Shown: positions 1-9,350, counted from the first letter of the stretch. The stretch: 64,000 nt of DNA from Pedobacter zeaxanthinifaciens (GCF_003313335.1 NZ_QMHP01000010.1:1-64000), one strand, 5' to 3'. Numbers and translations: made by a program. The notes: generated from the sequence alone by a model not told the origin.

Positions 1-774
1 CTGGCAAGATTTGTGCATGGTTCAGGCATAAGGGTCTCGGTAGTAAACCCCCTGGCTGTACGCAGGTTTGCACAGATGCGGATGTCCCGGACAAAAACGG
101 ATAGGAAGGATGCCCTGGTTATAGCAGAGTTTGCACAGATGACCAGTCCCAGGCCGTGGGAGCCGCCAAAGGAGGCAATCCAGCGCATCCGAAACCTGGA
201 AACCTACCTTGGGGGACTAAAACAGCGCAGGCAGATGCTGTCCAACCAGTTGCATGCATTTGAGGCTGCGGGCACAATGGACAAGCTGCTCAACGATGAA
301 ATAAGGGGGGAACTGGAAGGCCATGATAAAAGAATTAGGGATATGGAGCTTCAGATAGAAGAACTGATAAAGCAGGACTATGCGGAAATGGCTACCAATA
401 TCAGGAGCATACCGGGCATAGGGCCAAGGAGTGTCTCTATGCTCATCACCGCTACAGATGGCTTTAGCATGTTCGAAAACCATAGGCAGGTCATATCCTA
501 TTTCGGACTGGCACCAAGGATATATGAATCGGGGGCAAGCGTGAAAGGTAGGGGGCATATCTGCAAAATGGGAATGGGGCAGATAAGAAAAGTTCTATAC
601 ATGGCCGCTACCTCGGCCATACGCTGCAACAAATCCTGCAAAGATCTTTACGAAAGATTAAGGAGCAGGGGGAAATCATATCGGGTGGCACTGATAGCAG
701 CGGTCAATAAACTTATTAAGCAGGTATTTGCCATAGCTAAATCAGGTGAAGCCTATAAAGCAGAACTTGCCTAA
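1..774 (+). CDS. IS110-family transposase, 5' truncated by window edge
   Basis: The reading frame is open from base 1, so the N-terminus lies outside the window. About 257 residues are visible. Near the visible start is the TDRKDA motif of the RuvC-like DEDD domain typical of IS110/IS116/IS902 transposases. The second half is a Transposase_20 domain with the helix-hairpin-helix-like SIPGIGPRS and the segment SYFGLAPRIYESG, which carries the conserved serine region. These enzymes move circular IS elements; family members are guided by a bridge RNA encoded in the element's non-coding end. No terminal inverted repeat is evident in the 200 bases after the stop, which fits the family but leaves the 3' end of the element undefined. 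Confidence 0.9.
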   Translation: MARFVHGSGIRVSVVNPLAVRRFAQMRMSRTKTDRKDALVIAEFAQMTSPRPWEPPKEAIQRIRNLETYLGGLKQRRQMLSNQLHAFEAAGTMDKLLNDEIRGELEGHDKRIRDMELQIEELIKQDYAEMATNIRSIPGIGPRSVSMLITATDGFSMFENHRQVISYFGLAPRIYESGASVKGRGHICKMGMGQIRKVLYMAATSAIRCNKSCKDLYERLRSRGKSYRVALIAAVNKLIKQVFAIAKSGEAYKAELA

Positions 775-986
775 TGCTAAATCAAACAGAATATTATTTT
801 AGCAAATTTTAATTTTTATTTGGATTTAAACACAGTTCATGTCGAGGTTACGAGACATCTAATAAATATTAATCGATTCTTCGCTGCGCTCAGAATGACA
901 AAGCGCCAATAGGGAAAGATCCCATAAAGCTATCGATTAGGGTTGCGTCTTACGTTTGAATGACCACAATGCCTAAAAATCCCGCA

Positions 987-1490
987 CTACCGTTTAGCAA
1001 ATCGCTCTTCCGCCTCGGAAACAACTTGCTGCACTACTTTTTGCAACGCACTTGCTTTTGTAGCAACCAACGGATCTTGGTCGTAATTTGTTAAATAGAT
1101 GATATTTTTGGTAGTGTCATCGTAAACAAACCTAAATTCATAGCGCAATACTTTCGGATCTTTCAAATTTGCTCCCTTATTGGCTATTGTATCCGGAATA
1201 TTCAACAAATCTTCTTGGTTAATTTTGCTATGGAGAAAAATAACGTTATTAGTCCTTAACTTGAAGTTTTCTTTAATTACACGATCGCTTTGGTCGAGAA
1301 AAACAAATGCCCCCGATTTAGAATCGTAGCTATTTTGCAAAGTATCGCCCATGCCCCATTGGTAATTTAAGCTAACAAAAGCAGCCGCACGTTTACCTCC
1401 GCTACGTAGCTTAGAAACATAGTAACCTCCAACTATAACAATAAATGCTACTGCCGCTAATTTTAGATACAACTTCTGCTTGCTCGTCAT
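987..1490 (-). CDS. Membrane-anchored protein, paralogue of the upstream gene
   Basis: The protein has 167 residues with one N-terminal hydrophobic segment (about residues 10-25) and a soluble remainder. It shares its layout with the preceding gene: a SLNYQWG/SLEYKWG motif, an NSYDSKSGAF/NSYNSATGEF motif, and an aromatic strand near the C-terminus. No family was recognised. It starts at an ATG that overlaps the stop codon of the upstream paralogue by one base (TAATG), so the two are probably translationally coupled. The pair looks like a local tandem duplication; function unknown. Confidence 0.7.
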   Translation of the reverse strand: MTSKQKLYLKLAAVAFIVIVGGYYVSKLRSGGKRAAAFVSLNYQWGMGDTLQNSYDSKSGAFVFLDQSDRVIKENFKLRTNNVIFLHSKINQEDLLNIPDTIANKGANLKDPKVLRYEFRFVYDDTTKNIIYLTNYDQDPLVATKASALQKVVQQVVSEAEERFAKR

Positions 1491-1990
1491 TACTTTGCTT
1501 CGTCCTCCTTATCAATCAATGTAAGTTCTATCTCCTTTTGCATTTTACTGGCGGCGCCCTTCATTTTCTCATTGCCATTAAAACTTGGAAAATAAGTTAC
1601 TTCTTTAGATTTTTTTTGATAGTTGAACTTAATAACGTAGCGCAGCTGATTTGCATTTTTCAAATCATCTTCGCTATTGGCTATCACACTAGGCAAATTC
1701 CAAAAACCCTGCACATCAGCAATGCTATCTAGATATTTGATATCACGATCATTTAGCTTGATATTCTTGTTTACTAGCGAATCATTTTTATCTAAGTATT
1801 TAAATTCACCAGTAGCAGAATTATAGCTGTTCTCAAGCTTTGCACCACCCCACTTGTATTCTAGCGATACAAAATATTTTTCCTGAAATGGCGCATTTCT
1901 GATTATTGGCGCATAATAAACTGCACTATAAATCACAAAAGGAACCACAACACTAAGTATTAAAAATATTTTTTTTGCTCTCGAACTCAT
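1490..1990 (-). CDS. Membrane-anchored protein, first of a tandem paralogous pair
   Basis: The protein has 166 residues with a single N-terminal transmembrane or signal-anchor segment (about residues 8-28), then a beta-rich soluble domain. Shared motifs and length with the downstream gene (SLEYKWG, NSYNSATGEF) indicate a duplication. The stop overlaps the start of that gene. No conserved catalytic residue pattern is evident and no function is assigned. The hydrophobic N-terminus lacks a lipobox cysteine, so it is probably an anchored periplasmic protein. Confidence 0.7.
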   Translation of the reverse strand: MSSRAKKIFLILSVVVPFVIYSAVYYAPIIRNAPFQEKYFVSLEYKWGGAKLENSYNSATGEFKYLDKNDSLVNKNIKLNDRDIKYLDSIADVQGFWNLPSVIANSEDDLKNANQLRYVIKFNYQKKSKEVTYFPSFNGNEKMKGAASKMQKEIELTLIDKEDEAK

Positions 1991-2103
1991 TTTTCGGTTA
2001 TCGTTTTCAGTTGGCAGAATTGTTTAGGCTGCCGATTGTATTCAAAGTTACATCACTCAGTTGTTGCAACCTTAATTAATTACTAGGCAACAAAACTAAA
2101 CAA

Positions 2104-3519
2104 CTAAAAATCATCAGCAGTCGCATTTTCGTCAAATTCACCTTCCCATTTGGCTATAACTACGGTAGCCAAGCAGTTTCCAATTACATTTACCGATGTA
2201 CGAGCCATATCCATTAGCTCATCAATTCCTAAAATAGCAGCAATGATGAAAACAGGTAAGCCAAACTGCTCGGCAGTGGCAATTAGCACAATTAATGAGG
2301 CTCTTGGAACCGCAGCTACACCTTTAGAAGTAATCATCAACGTAAATGCAATGGCCAATTGCTGGCCAATACTCAAATCCATTCCAGCTGCCTGAGCCAC
2401 AAAAATAGAAGCTAACGAAAGGTATAAAGAAGTGCCATCTAAATTAAAACTGTAACCAGTTGGAATAACAAACGATACGATTTTACGGGGAACACCAAAT
2501 TTCTCCATGTTACTCATCGCCTTTGGCAAAGCAGCATCAGAACTTGTGGTAGCAAACGCAATGGACACCGGTTCTTTTACCGCTTGTATAAATTTTTTAA
2601 CTGGAATTTTTAGGAAAAGCATGATAGGCACAAACACCAACATGATGAAAACAATTAGTGCAATGTATAATGAACCCAATAACATAAACAGGTTCTTTAA
2701 AATATCTACCCCTAAATGGCCTACCGTAAAAGCCATGGCAGCTCCAACGCCAATAGGTGCAAAATACATGATTAGGTTAGTGAATTTAAACATCACTTCC
2801 GACAATCCTTCGGCAAAATCAACTATCGGCTTACGCTTTTTCTCCTCTACCATAGCAAGGCCAATACCAAACAATACGGAGAAAACCACAATTTGCAGTA
2901 CCTTATTCTCATACATTGATTTCACGATATTTTCTGGAAACAAATCGTAGAAGAAACTGGTAAACTTGTATACGCCATGCACATTAGCAGGTAATCTTTC
3001 TAGCTCCGTGTCTGCTGCCTTAGCCGCCGGAAGCTGCTCCTGAGGCATGTGCTGTACATCTACACCTACACCCGCATGTGTAATATTGATTACCGCTAAG
3101 CCGATGAAAATAGCACAAGAAGTAGCACAGAAAAAATACAACATCGACTTCCATGCCATCCTACCCACTTGTTTTAAGTCAGAATGGCCGGCAATACCGT
3201 AAACCAAAGTACCAAAAAGTATAGGACCAACAATAGTTTTTACCAACTTGATGAAACCTTTACTTAAAGGATGTAACGCAGCTGCAAAATTCGGAAAATC
3301 GACTCCCACAAAAACACCCAGCAGCATACATACCAAAATCCAAGTGGTTAAACTCTTTTTAGACAATGCAAAACAAACTAATACAATAGCTACAATCCAT
3401 CTCGCCGACATCATCACCATATCAGAGATTTGCACCACATCAAATTCTTTCAATAAAGTAATAATGAGCGCAATAGTGACAGCGATAAGGGTAATTAAAC
3501 CTATTTTACTTTTTTTCAT
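2104..3519 (-). CDS. Dicarboxylate/amino acid:cation symporter (DAACS family)
   Basis: At 471 residues this is close to the GltP/DctA/GltT family, which couples import of dicarboxylates, glutamate or aspartate to protons or sodium across the inner membrane. Diagnostic signatures are ATTSSDAALPKAM (hairpin 1 serine-rich loop), SFNLDGTSLYLSLA (TM7 motif) and DELMDMARTSVNVIGN (TM8 substrate-binding Asp/Arg/Asn). An insertion of mixed charge around residues 155-190 is seen in many Bacteroidota members. The substrate cannot be told from sequence. It is a single gene, with convergent or divergent neighbours. Confidence 0.92.
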   Translation of the reverse strand: MKKSKIGLITLIAVTIALIITLLKEFDVVQISDMVMMSARWIVAIVLVCFALSKKSLTTWILVCMLLGVFVGVDFPNFAAALHPLSKGFIKLVKTIVGPILFGTLVYGIAGHSDLKQVGRMAWKSMLYFFCATSCAIFIGLAVINITHAGVGVDVQHMPQEQLPAAKAADTELERLPANVHGVYKFTSFFYDLFPENIVKSMYENKVLQIVVFSVLFGIGLAMVEEKKRKPIVDFAEGLSEVMFKFTNLIMYFAPIGVGAAMAFTVGHLGVDILKNLFMLLGSLYIALIVFIMLVFVPIMLFLKIPVKKFIQAVKEPVSIAFATTSSDAALPKAMSNMEKFGVPRKIVSFVIPTGYSFNLDGTSLYLSLASIFVAQAAGMDLSIGQQLAIAFTLMITSKGVAAVPRASLIVLIATAEQFGLPVFIIAAILGIDELMDMARTSVNVIGNCLATVVIAKWEGEFDENATADDF

Positions 3520-3725
3520 TTAGTTTGTTTTTGTGTTTTGCCCCGAAGGACATATTTGGTTATTTATATCGCCTAATGCTAGCTAACAAATAGACAATAT
3601 TGTTATTAGTTGAACAACAAAATTAAATATTTGCGCTTAGCCACCAAACATTTATTATTTTAGCCGATGTTTATGGTGTAACAATTTAATGTTATGCTGT
3701 TCTAATAGACATACGATAACGCTAA

Positions 3726-4223
3726 ATGGACCGAGGAGATCAGTTATTTAAGGAAATTTTCGATAAAAACTCAAAGAAGATATTCAACCTGTGTTATGGC
3801 TACACGGGCGATGCTGATTCGGCCAATGATTTGTTGCAAGAAACATTTTTGAAGGTTTGGCAAAACCTAGATAAGTTCAGAAACAAGTCGCTAATTTCTA
3901 CTTGGATTTACCGAATTGCCGTAAATACCTGCCTAACTTACCTGCGTTCGGAAAAAAGACAGGCAAAAGATGAGCTTACCGATAACATTATTGAAAACCG
4001 GATAGAGGAATATTCAGAAAAAAACGAACAAATCGCACTGCTCTACAAATCGATCTCTAAACTAGAAGAAAACGACAGGCTAATTATCACCATGGTACTC
4101 GACGAGCTTCCTTACAATGAAATCGCCGAAATTTCGGGCATTAGTGAAGGAAATTTGAGGGTTAAAATTCATCGTATCAAACAAAAACTAACTGAAATCT
4201 ACAATCAACATGCAAGAATTTGA
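3726..4223 (+). CDS. RNA polymerase sigma factor, ECF subfamily
   Basis: The 165 residues span sigma region 2 (LLQETFLKVWQNLDKF, then STWIYRIAVNTC, the -10 recognition and melting part) and region 4 (LEENDRLIITMVLDELPYNEIAEISG, then an HTH with NLRVKIHRIKQKL). It directs core RNA polymerase to a small regulon. It overlaps the next gene by 14 bases, so the four-helix membrane protein downstream is a plausible partner, although that protein lacks a recognisable zinc anti-sigma motif. Confidence 0.92.
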   Translation: MDRGDQLFKEIFDKNSKKIFNLCYGYTGDADSANDLLQETFLKVWQNLDKFRNKSLISTWIYRIAVNTCLTYLRSEKRQAKDELTDNIIENRIEEYSEKNEQIALLYKSISKLEENDRLIITMVLDELPYNEIAEISGISEGNLRVKIHRIKQKLTEIYNQHARI

Positions 4224-4815
4224 TCACATAGAGGCATTATGGGCTAAAGCTAAGCATACGGTTGATGTGAAGATATCTGCCGATGAAATGTTAAGGCAAG
4301 CTAAAAAAGATGTAAGTGCCATTCGTACCAAGTCGTTACTAAATATATTGGGCATGGTTTCATCAATTTTTGCTGTGGCAGCAGTTTGGATATTTTTAGA
4401 TTTCAATTCTATTTTTACCCATCTTGGCATCAGCATTATTGTATTATCTATCGCAGTTTTTACTATCATTTTATACAACAATCACAGGGTAATTTCTCGA
4501 ACAGATTTTACGGAAAATCCCCACACCTTCTTATTAAATTTAAAACTCTATCAAATACAAAGACATCAGTTATACAACAGGCTATATTGGTTTTATGCTG
4601 TGTCGCTTTCCATGGGCATGGCGCTGTATTTTGTGGAGATTTTGACTAATCTTACCCCTTGGCTTCAAGGCTTGATTTTAGGACTTAGCTTCGGCTGGAT
4701 TGTGCTGTGCTCTACCATTATCAGAAAAGCGGTAATGAAAAGAGATAAGGAACGAATTGCTTTGCTAATTGAAAAATTTGAACGCGTAAGCAAACAGTTT
4801 AAAGACACAGAATAA
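4210..4815 (+). CDS. Four-TM membrane protein, candidate sigma-factor partner
   Basis: The 201-residue protein has a charged cytoplasmic N-terminus (about 45 residues), two adjacent hydrophobic segments (about 45-65 and 70-90), a loop, then a second pair (about 120-145 and 150-170) and a basic C-terminal tail. The start overlaps the sigma factor gene by 14 bases, so the two are cotranscribed and probably translationally coupled. In Bacteroidota such proteins often follow ECF sigma factors and may act as anti-sigma factors; that role is inferred from position only. Confidence 0.75.
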   Translation: MQEFDHIEALWAKAKHTVDVKISADEMLRQAKKDVSAIRTKSLLNILGMVSSIFAVAAVWIFLDFNSIFTHLGISIIVLSIAVFTIILYNNHRVISRTDFTENPHTFLLNLKLYQIQRHQLYNRLYWFYAVSLSMGMALYFVEILTNLTPWLQGLILGLSFGWIVLCSTIIRKAVMKRDKERIALLIEKFERVSKQFKDTE

Positions 4816-4846
4816 TTTGGCATAAATTTCGTTCTTGTATCGTTAA

Positions 4847-5386
4847 ATGATACGTTTAAAGAACATAATTTTAGCTTCACTAGTAGTGCTACTTTGTGCT
4901 TTTGCGCCGCACGAACGTATTTTTCCTGAACAATTAGATTGGAATACGCATTTTAGGGCTCAGGCAGATGCAGGTTCGCCATATGCCGCAGTTACCAGCA
5001 CTATTTGGCAATATGGCTACAACTCAACCATACGTGGCAATAACTTAAAAATCGATTTTAGCTTTTTAGGCGGTGTTGATTCCAATAAATCATGGGTTAA
5101 ACGAGAGAAAATTAGAGACCGTGCCACCAGCAAAGCCTTGCTCAACCACGAACAAGGACATGTTTACATCAATTTTCTACTATTAAAAAATGGTGAAATC
5201 GTTTTACGCAACCAACCTTATACCGTACAAAATTACAAACGCTTAGTGGAACGCAAAGCAAAGGAAATAAGTAATTTTTACAACGATATGCAGGAGCGTT
5301 ACGATGCGGAAACCAAACACGGCTCAGACTTAGAAGCGCAAAAAAAATGGGATGCCTTCTTTGAAAATGAGCTAAGTAAATTTTGA
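4847..5386 (+). CDS. Secreted DUF922-like putative zinc protease
   Basis: The 179-residue protein has a signal peptide (about residues 1-20, ending near AFA) and a mature domain containing LLNHEQGHVYINF, an HExxH-type zinc site. This resembles DUF922, a family described as predicted secreted Zn-dependent proteases. It ends in a coiled, charged helix. It follows the sigma/membrane pair by 31 bases and may belong to the same transcription unit. Protease activity is inferred from the HEQGH motif alone. Confidence 0.7.
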   Translation: MIRLKNIILASLVVLLCAFAPHERIFPEQLDWNTHFRAQADAGSPYAAVTSTIWQYGYNSTIRGNNLKIDFSFLGGVDSNKSWVKREKIRDRATSKALLNHEQGHVYINFLLLKNGEIVLRNQPYTVQNYKRLVERKAKEISNFYNDMQERYDAETKHGSDLEAQKKWDAFFENELSKF

Positions 5387-5395
5387 TGCTCCTAA

Positions 5396-6001
5396 CTACT
5401 CACTAGGTTTCACTTCCGAAGAAGAAAAGCTATTGCCTGATAAACGATATTTCAAGGTTTTGACTAAGGTGGTAGTTTTGCCGCTGTCGGTTTGTACGAT
5501 TGGCACAGACCTAAACAGATCTCCATTTTTCACGAAAAACTTATCATCGCCTTTATAGCCTTTCATACTGCTAATGCCCGGAAAGCTAATTTTATTGAAA
5601 TCACCTCCAAATTCGTACACATTTAAATCTGCTACGTTTTTGCGCACCAAAGTTTGTACGTAAATTTCTGGGTTGCCATCGTTATCCAAATCCATATTCC
5701 ACGCATCAGTGATGATACCAGTACGCTCAACAGCAACTGACCTGTAATTATTCCTAAGTGAGTCGGACATTAAAATCAAAAAGCCACCGATGCTATCAAC
5801 GCCCTTGCCCCAACTTACTACCTCAAAATAGTAGCCGGGTTTTATCTCGATACTTTTGTAGAAAGGAAAAGGGTTAGGCTGTTTCACTTCCGTTGGTTTC
5901 TGTACCGTTTGAGTAGGTTTTTCAGTATCACCGCAGGCAGTTAAAAACAAACAAATTGCCGCTATGGCAAAGCCAGATTTCAATATGTCTTTCAAAATCA
6001 T
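5396..6001 (-). CDS. Lipoprotein of unknown function
   Basis: The 201-residue protein begins with a signal sequence ending in the lipobox LTAC (cysteine about residue 23), so the mature protein is lipidated. The body includes an acidic DLDNDGNPEIYV segment, similar to calcium-binding VCBS/FG-GAP repeats, suggesting a partial beta-propeller-like fold. It converges on the preceding gene with a 9-base gap. No enzyme motif was recognised. Confidence 0.75.
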   Translation of the reverse strand: MILKDILKSGFAIAAICLFLTACGDTEKPTQTVQKPTEVKQPNPFPFYKSIEIKPGYYFEVVSWGKGVDSIGGFLILMSDSLRNNYRSVAVERTGIITDAWNMDLDNDGNPEIYVQTLVRKNVADLNVYEFGGDFNKISFPGISSMKGYKGDDKFFVKNGDLFRSVPIVQTDSGKTTTLVKTLKYRLSGNSFSSSEVKPSE

Positions 6002-6161
6002 TTGTTATAAGTTTATGGTGACGCCAATTTATGTGTTTTGAACTTTTTATCCAAGAAGTGTGAGCTGTATTAAATTAATAAATAGACCGTATCAGCTACG
6101 GCTAGCACAAAGTGAATATGGAACTTTTGCGTTATTGCAAGGCACTTAGCAATGCTAAATC

Positions 6162-8078
6162 TTATTTCACATCGGCTGCGCCGTTACTAAAAATACTTTG
6201 GCTAACTATACTTCGCTTGCCGCTAGGCGTTATCACAATGGTTTTTAAAACTTTTTTCTGACCAGCAGGCACATTGATTTTAATTGGAGCAGTGTATTCC
6301 GCCGCATTTTCTGAAGGGCGGTAACCGTCTAAAGTGTAATAGATTTTGGCGCCATTTACAGGTACTTTTAAGTCTACGACGTAGTTTTCACCATTTACAG
6401 TGGCATCAGGCTGGCCAAAAGGCACCGGCACCCAAAAGTTGGTAGCGGTTTGATCCAGTTTTGCTAAATGTAGTGGTAAGCGCTCTTCGCTGAAATTTTT
6501 AAAATCCTTTTTTTCCAGTGGAGTCCAAGCAATTTCAGCAAGGGCATACACTCGTGGAAATATCATGTATTCCGCTTTTGATGGAGTTTCAATATACTCG
6601 GTCCACAAATTGGCTTGTACTCCTTTAATATATTTTTTCTGCTCATCAGTTAACACGGCAGGAACTGGATCGTAGTTATACACTTTACTGTAGTGGGCAA
6701 ATCCCTTTCCATTTCTGCCAATGGTGAGCGGCTCATCTTCAGCTATCGATTGTTTATGATCGAAATACAAACCGTTAGTGCTAGGTGTCATCAGTACATC
6801 GTGGTTTTGCTGTGCCGCCTCAATGCCGCCCTTCTCTCCTCTCCAACTCATTACCGTTGCATTTGGCGCTAATCCACCTTCCAAAATTTCGTCCCAGCCT
6901 ATAATTGACCTGCCTTTACCATTCAAATATTTTTCAATACGTTGGATAAAATAACTCTGCAACTCGTGTTCATCTTTTAATCCTTTTTCTTTAATTAATT
7001 GTTGGCAAAAAGCCGATTCTTTCCAATATTTCTTTGGTGCTTCATCGCCACCAATGTGGATATATTTAGATGGAAAAATAGCTAACACTTCGTCAAGTAC
7101 ATTCTGCAAAAAATTAAAGGTATTTTCAGATGGCACAAAAATATCATCGAAAACGCCCCAAGTTTGCTGCACCTGCTTTCCAGTACGTGAACCCGACCAA
7201 GGCGCATTGGCGGCAACGTACGTATCTCTATCAGGAAAGCAACTTAATTCTGGATAAGCTGCAATAGCTGCCGAACTATGCCCTGGAAGTTCAATTTCAG
7301 GTATTACGTTAATATACCTTGCAGCGGCATAAGCGACAATTTCTTTGGCTTCCTCTTGCGTGTAGTAGCCTTTGTACACCTCATTATCTGTACCGCCGCT
7401 GCCCGGATAGTTACCTATAATAGTTCCGTTTCTACTTCCTCCAACTTCCGTTAGCTTAGGATATTTTTTAATTTCTAATCTCCAACCTTGATCTTCGGTT
7501 AAATGCCAGTGGAAGTTATTCAATTTGTAAGATGCCATTACATCAAGGTATTTTTTGATGAACGAAAGCGGAAAGAAATGACGTCCAACATCTAAATGCA
7601 AACCACGGTAACTAAAACGTGGATAATCATTAATTTCGACATTTGGAATGCTGTAAGCTGCATTTGTTTTACTTACAGGAAACATTTGCATAAATGATTG
7701 CAGGGCATAAAACAAGCCTGCATTTCTACCATCCAAAATAATCCTGTTTGCTTTAATAGAAATTTGATAGCCTTCATTCGGCAACTTTTGGTTTGCATCG
7801 TTACGTAAAACGATGGCCTTTTGATTAGCCGTTAATGGCGTTTTAGCCGAAACCAATTTTGCAGTTACGCCTTTTGTAGCCAAAAACTGTTTTAAAGTTG
7901 ATGCAACTGCTTGACCACTAGGCGTTGCTAAAATAAGCACATTGTTGCCCAAAGTAAAATTACCCGCTGTTTTTGTAATGGAAACCGGAGCCGGAATAAT
8001 GCCCATGTTTACATCAGTTTGTGCGCTTGCTTTTGAAATTAAAATGGTAGCTAAAAAGGAAAAAAGTAACTTTCTCAT
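6162..8078 (-). CDS. Beta-N-acetylhexosaminidase, GH20
   Basis: Start chosen at the second Met, giving a clean signal peptide (MRKLLFSFLATILISKASA); the upstream in-frame ATG at 8135 would bury it. The 638-residue protein has a GH20b N-terminal domain (about 25-150), then the catalytic TIM barrel with FSYRGLHLDVGRHF, NFHWHLTEDQGWR and the HIGGDE motif carrying the D345-E346 catalytic pair of substrate-assisted catalysis. A C-terminal beta domain with a Fn3/CHB_HEX-like YYTLDG motif follows. It removes terminal GlcNAc/GalNAc from chitin fragments or glycans, probably in the periplasm or at the surface. Confidence 0.93.
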   Translation of the reverse strand: MRKLLFSFLATILISKASAQTDVNMGIIPAPVSITKTAGNFTLGNNVLILATPSGQAVASTLKQFLATKGVTAKLVSAKTPLTANQKAIVLRNDANQKLPNEGYQISIKANRIILDGRNAGLFYALQSFMQMFPVSKTNAAYSIPNVEINDYPRFSYRGLHLDVGRHFFPLSFIKKYLDVMASYKLNNFHWHLTEDQGWRLEIKKYPKLTEVGGSRNGTIIGNYPGSGGTDNEVYKGYYTQEEAKEIVAYAAARYINVIPEIELPGHSSAAIAAYPELSCFPDRDTYVAANAPWSGSRTGKQVQQTWGVFDDIFVPSENTFNFLQNVLDEVLAIFPSKYIHIGGDEAPKKYWKESAFCQQLIKEKGLKDEHELQSYFIQRIEKYLNGKGRSIIGWDEILEGGLAPNATVMSWRGEKGGIEAAQQNHDVLMTPSTNGLYFDHKQSIAEDEPLTIGRNGKGFAHYSKVYNYDPVPAVLTDEQKKYIKGVQANLWTEYIETPSKAEYMIFPRVYALAEIAWTPLEKKDFKNFSEERLPLHLAKLDQTATNFWVPVPFGQPDATVNGENYVVDLKVPVNGAKIYYTLDGYRPSENAAEYTAPIKINVPAGQKKVLKTIVITPSGKRSIVSQSIFSNGAADVK

Positions 8079-8180
8079 TAAAACAAATGGTTGTTGGTTT
8101 GATAGTGAAATAAAATCATTTAGTTGCTGTACCAAGATAGCTATTTTTAAGCGGACAAACGAAAATTTTTAAAGCATAAA

Positions 8181-8212
8181 AAAACCTTTCCAAACATTTT
8201 TGGAAAGGTTTT
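8181..8212 (-). terminator. Rho-independent terminator after trxB
   Basis: A 14-bp perfect stem (AAAACCTTTCCAAA with its complement) and a 4-base loop lie 23 bases downstream of the trxB stop, with A/T runs on both sides, so it may act in both directions. Confidence 0.8.
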
Positions 8213-8234
8213 AAAACTTCGTTGTTACCTATGC

Positions 8235-9191
8235 CTATTTTTCGTCGGCCTTTGCAGCCAAATATCTTTCGGCATCAAGCGCTGCCATACATCCTGACCC
8301 AGCGGCTGTAATCGCTTGTCTGTAATAGCTATCCTGAACATCACCACAAGCAAAAACGCCCTCTATATTAGTTTTTGAAGTACCTGGAATAGTTTGTAGG
8401 TAACCAGTATCATCCATATCTAACCAACCTTTAAACATATCCGTATTTGGTTTATGTCCAATAGCAACGAAAAAGCCATCAATATCTAATGTAGTTGCTT
8501 CCTCAGTTTGGTGATTAAATACTTGCACACCAGTTACATTTTTGCCGTTTCCTAGTATTTCGGTGGTTTGTGTATTGTACAACACTTCAATATTATCTGT
8601 ATTTAAAACGCGGTGAACCATTGCTTTTGAGGCACGGAATTCATCTCTGCGAACTAGCATATAAACTTTTTTGCAAAGTTTAGCTAAGTAAGTAGCTTCC
8701 TCGGCCGCTGTATCTCCAGCACCTACTATGGCTACAGTTTGCCCTTTAAAGAAGAAACCATCACAAACGGCGCAAGCAGATACGCCAAAGCCATTGTACT
8801 GCTGTTCGCTAGGTAAGCCCAACCATTTTGCCTTTGCACCGGTAGCAATAATTACCGAATCTGCTAAAATTGTCTTGCTTTCATCTACTGTAACTTTATG
8901 AGGTAGCGATGAAAAATCTACTGAACTCACATAACCGAAACGGATTTGTGTACCAAAGCGCTCCGCCTGTTTTTTGAAATCTTCCATCATTTCAGGCCCC
9001 ATAATTCCATTTGGATAGCCTGGAAAATTATCTACATCTGTAGTTTGGGTAAGCTGGCCGCCCATTTCCATACCGGTATATAAAACAGGTTTCAAATCAG
9101 CTCTGGCGGCATAAATAGCGGCTGTATATCCTGCTGGCCCCGATCCAATTATGAGGCACTCTACGTGTTCTAATTCTTCTTGTTGCGACAT
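8235..9191 (-). CDS. trxB: Thioredoxin-disulfide reductase
   Basis: The start was set at MSQQEELEH because a consensus -7 box overlaps the upstream in-frame ATG at 9212. The 318-residue flavoprotein has the FAD-binding GxGxxG motif (IIGSGPAGYTAA), the redox pair CAVC (C140/C143), the NADPH-binding GAGDTAAEEA motif, and the C-terminal GDVQDSYYRQA FAD motif. It uses NADPH to reduce thioredoxin in the cytoplasm. It is monocistronic, with its own promoter and a strong terminator. Confidence 0.95.
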   Translation of the reverse strand: MSQQEELEHVECLIIGSGPAGYTAAIYAARADLKPVLYTGMEMGGQLTQTTDVDNFPGYPNGIMGPEMMEDFKKQAERFGTQIRFGYVSSVDFSSLPHKVTVDESKTILADSVIIATGAKAKWLGLPSEQQYNGFGVSACAVCDGFFFKGQTVAIVGAGDTAAEEATYLAKLCKKVYMLVRRDEFRASKAMVHRVLNTDNIEVLYNTQTTEILGNGKNVTGVQVFNHQTEEATTLDIDGFFVAIGHKPNTDMFKGWLDMDDTGYLQTIPGTSKTNIEGVFACGDVQDSYYRQAITAAGSGCMAALDAERYLAAKADEK

Positions 9192-9209
9192 TGTGTGTAA
9201 TTTGTGTTG

Positions 9210-9239
9210 CAAATTTAATCTTTACTGGATAAAGCACAA
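9210..9239 (-). promoter_or_regulatory. Bacteroidota-type promoter of trxB
   Basis: On the minus strand, TTG at 9239-9237, 19 bases, then TAAATTTG at 9217-9210 match the Bacteroidota sigma-ABfr consensus (-33 TTTG or TTG, -7 TAnnTTTG). Transcription would begin a few bases before the ATG at 9191, giving a very short leader. Confidence 0.65.
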
Positions 9240-9269
9240 TACTTGTGGAGAAAGATGAAATTGTGGAGA

Positions 9270-9350
9270 TAATTTGTTTTAGGGGTTAGGGGGTCAGGGG
9301 TTAGTTGCTAGGAGTTAGGCATTAGAGGTTAGGGATTAGGGGTTAGTTGC
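9270..9350. repeat. Degenerate GGGGTTAG-type tandem repeats
   Basis: The trxB to dipeptidase gap (9213-9429) contains about seven imperfect units of the form (G)GGTTAG, AGTTAGGC or GGGGTTAG, plus CAGGGGTTAG. The plus strand is strongly G/T-rich over 80 bases, then turns into an A/C-rich stretch. No gene is present. Confidence 0.7.

Noticed and set aside
217..558. 113-codon frame opposite the IS110 transposase
   Set aside because: Antisense shadow of a well-supported transposase; no independent support.
2150..2950. Antisense frames opposite the symporter
   Set aside because: The minus-strand protein has complete family motifs; the plus frames do not.
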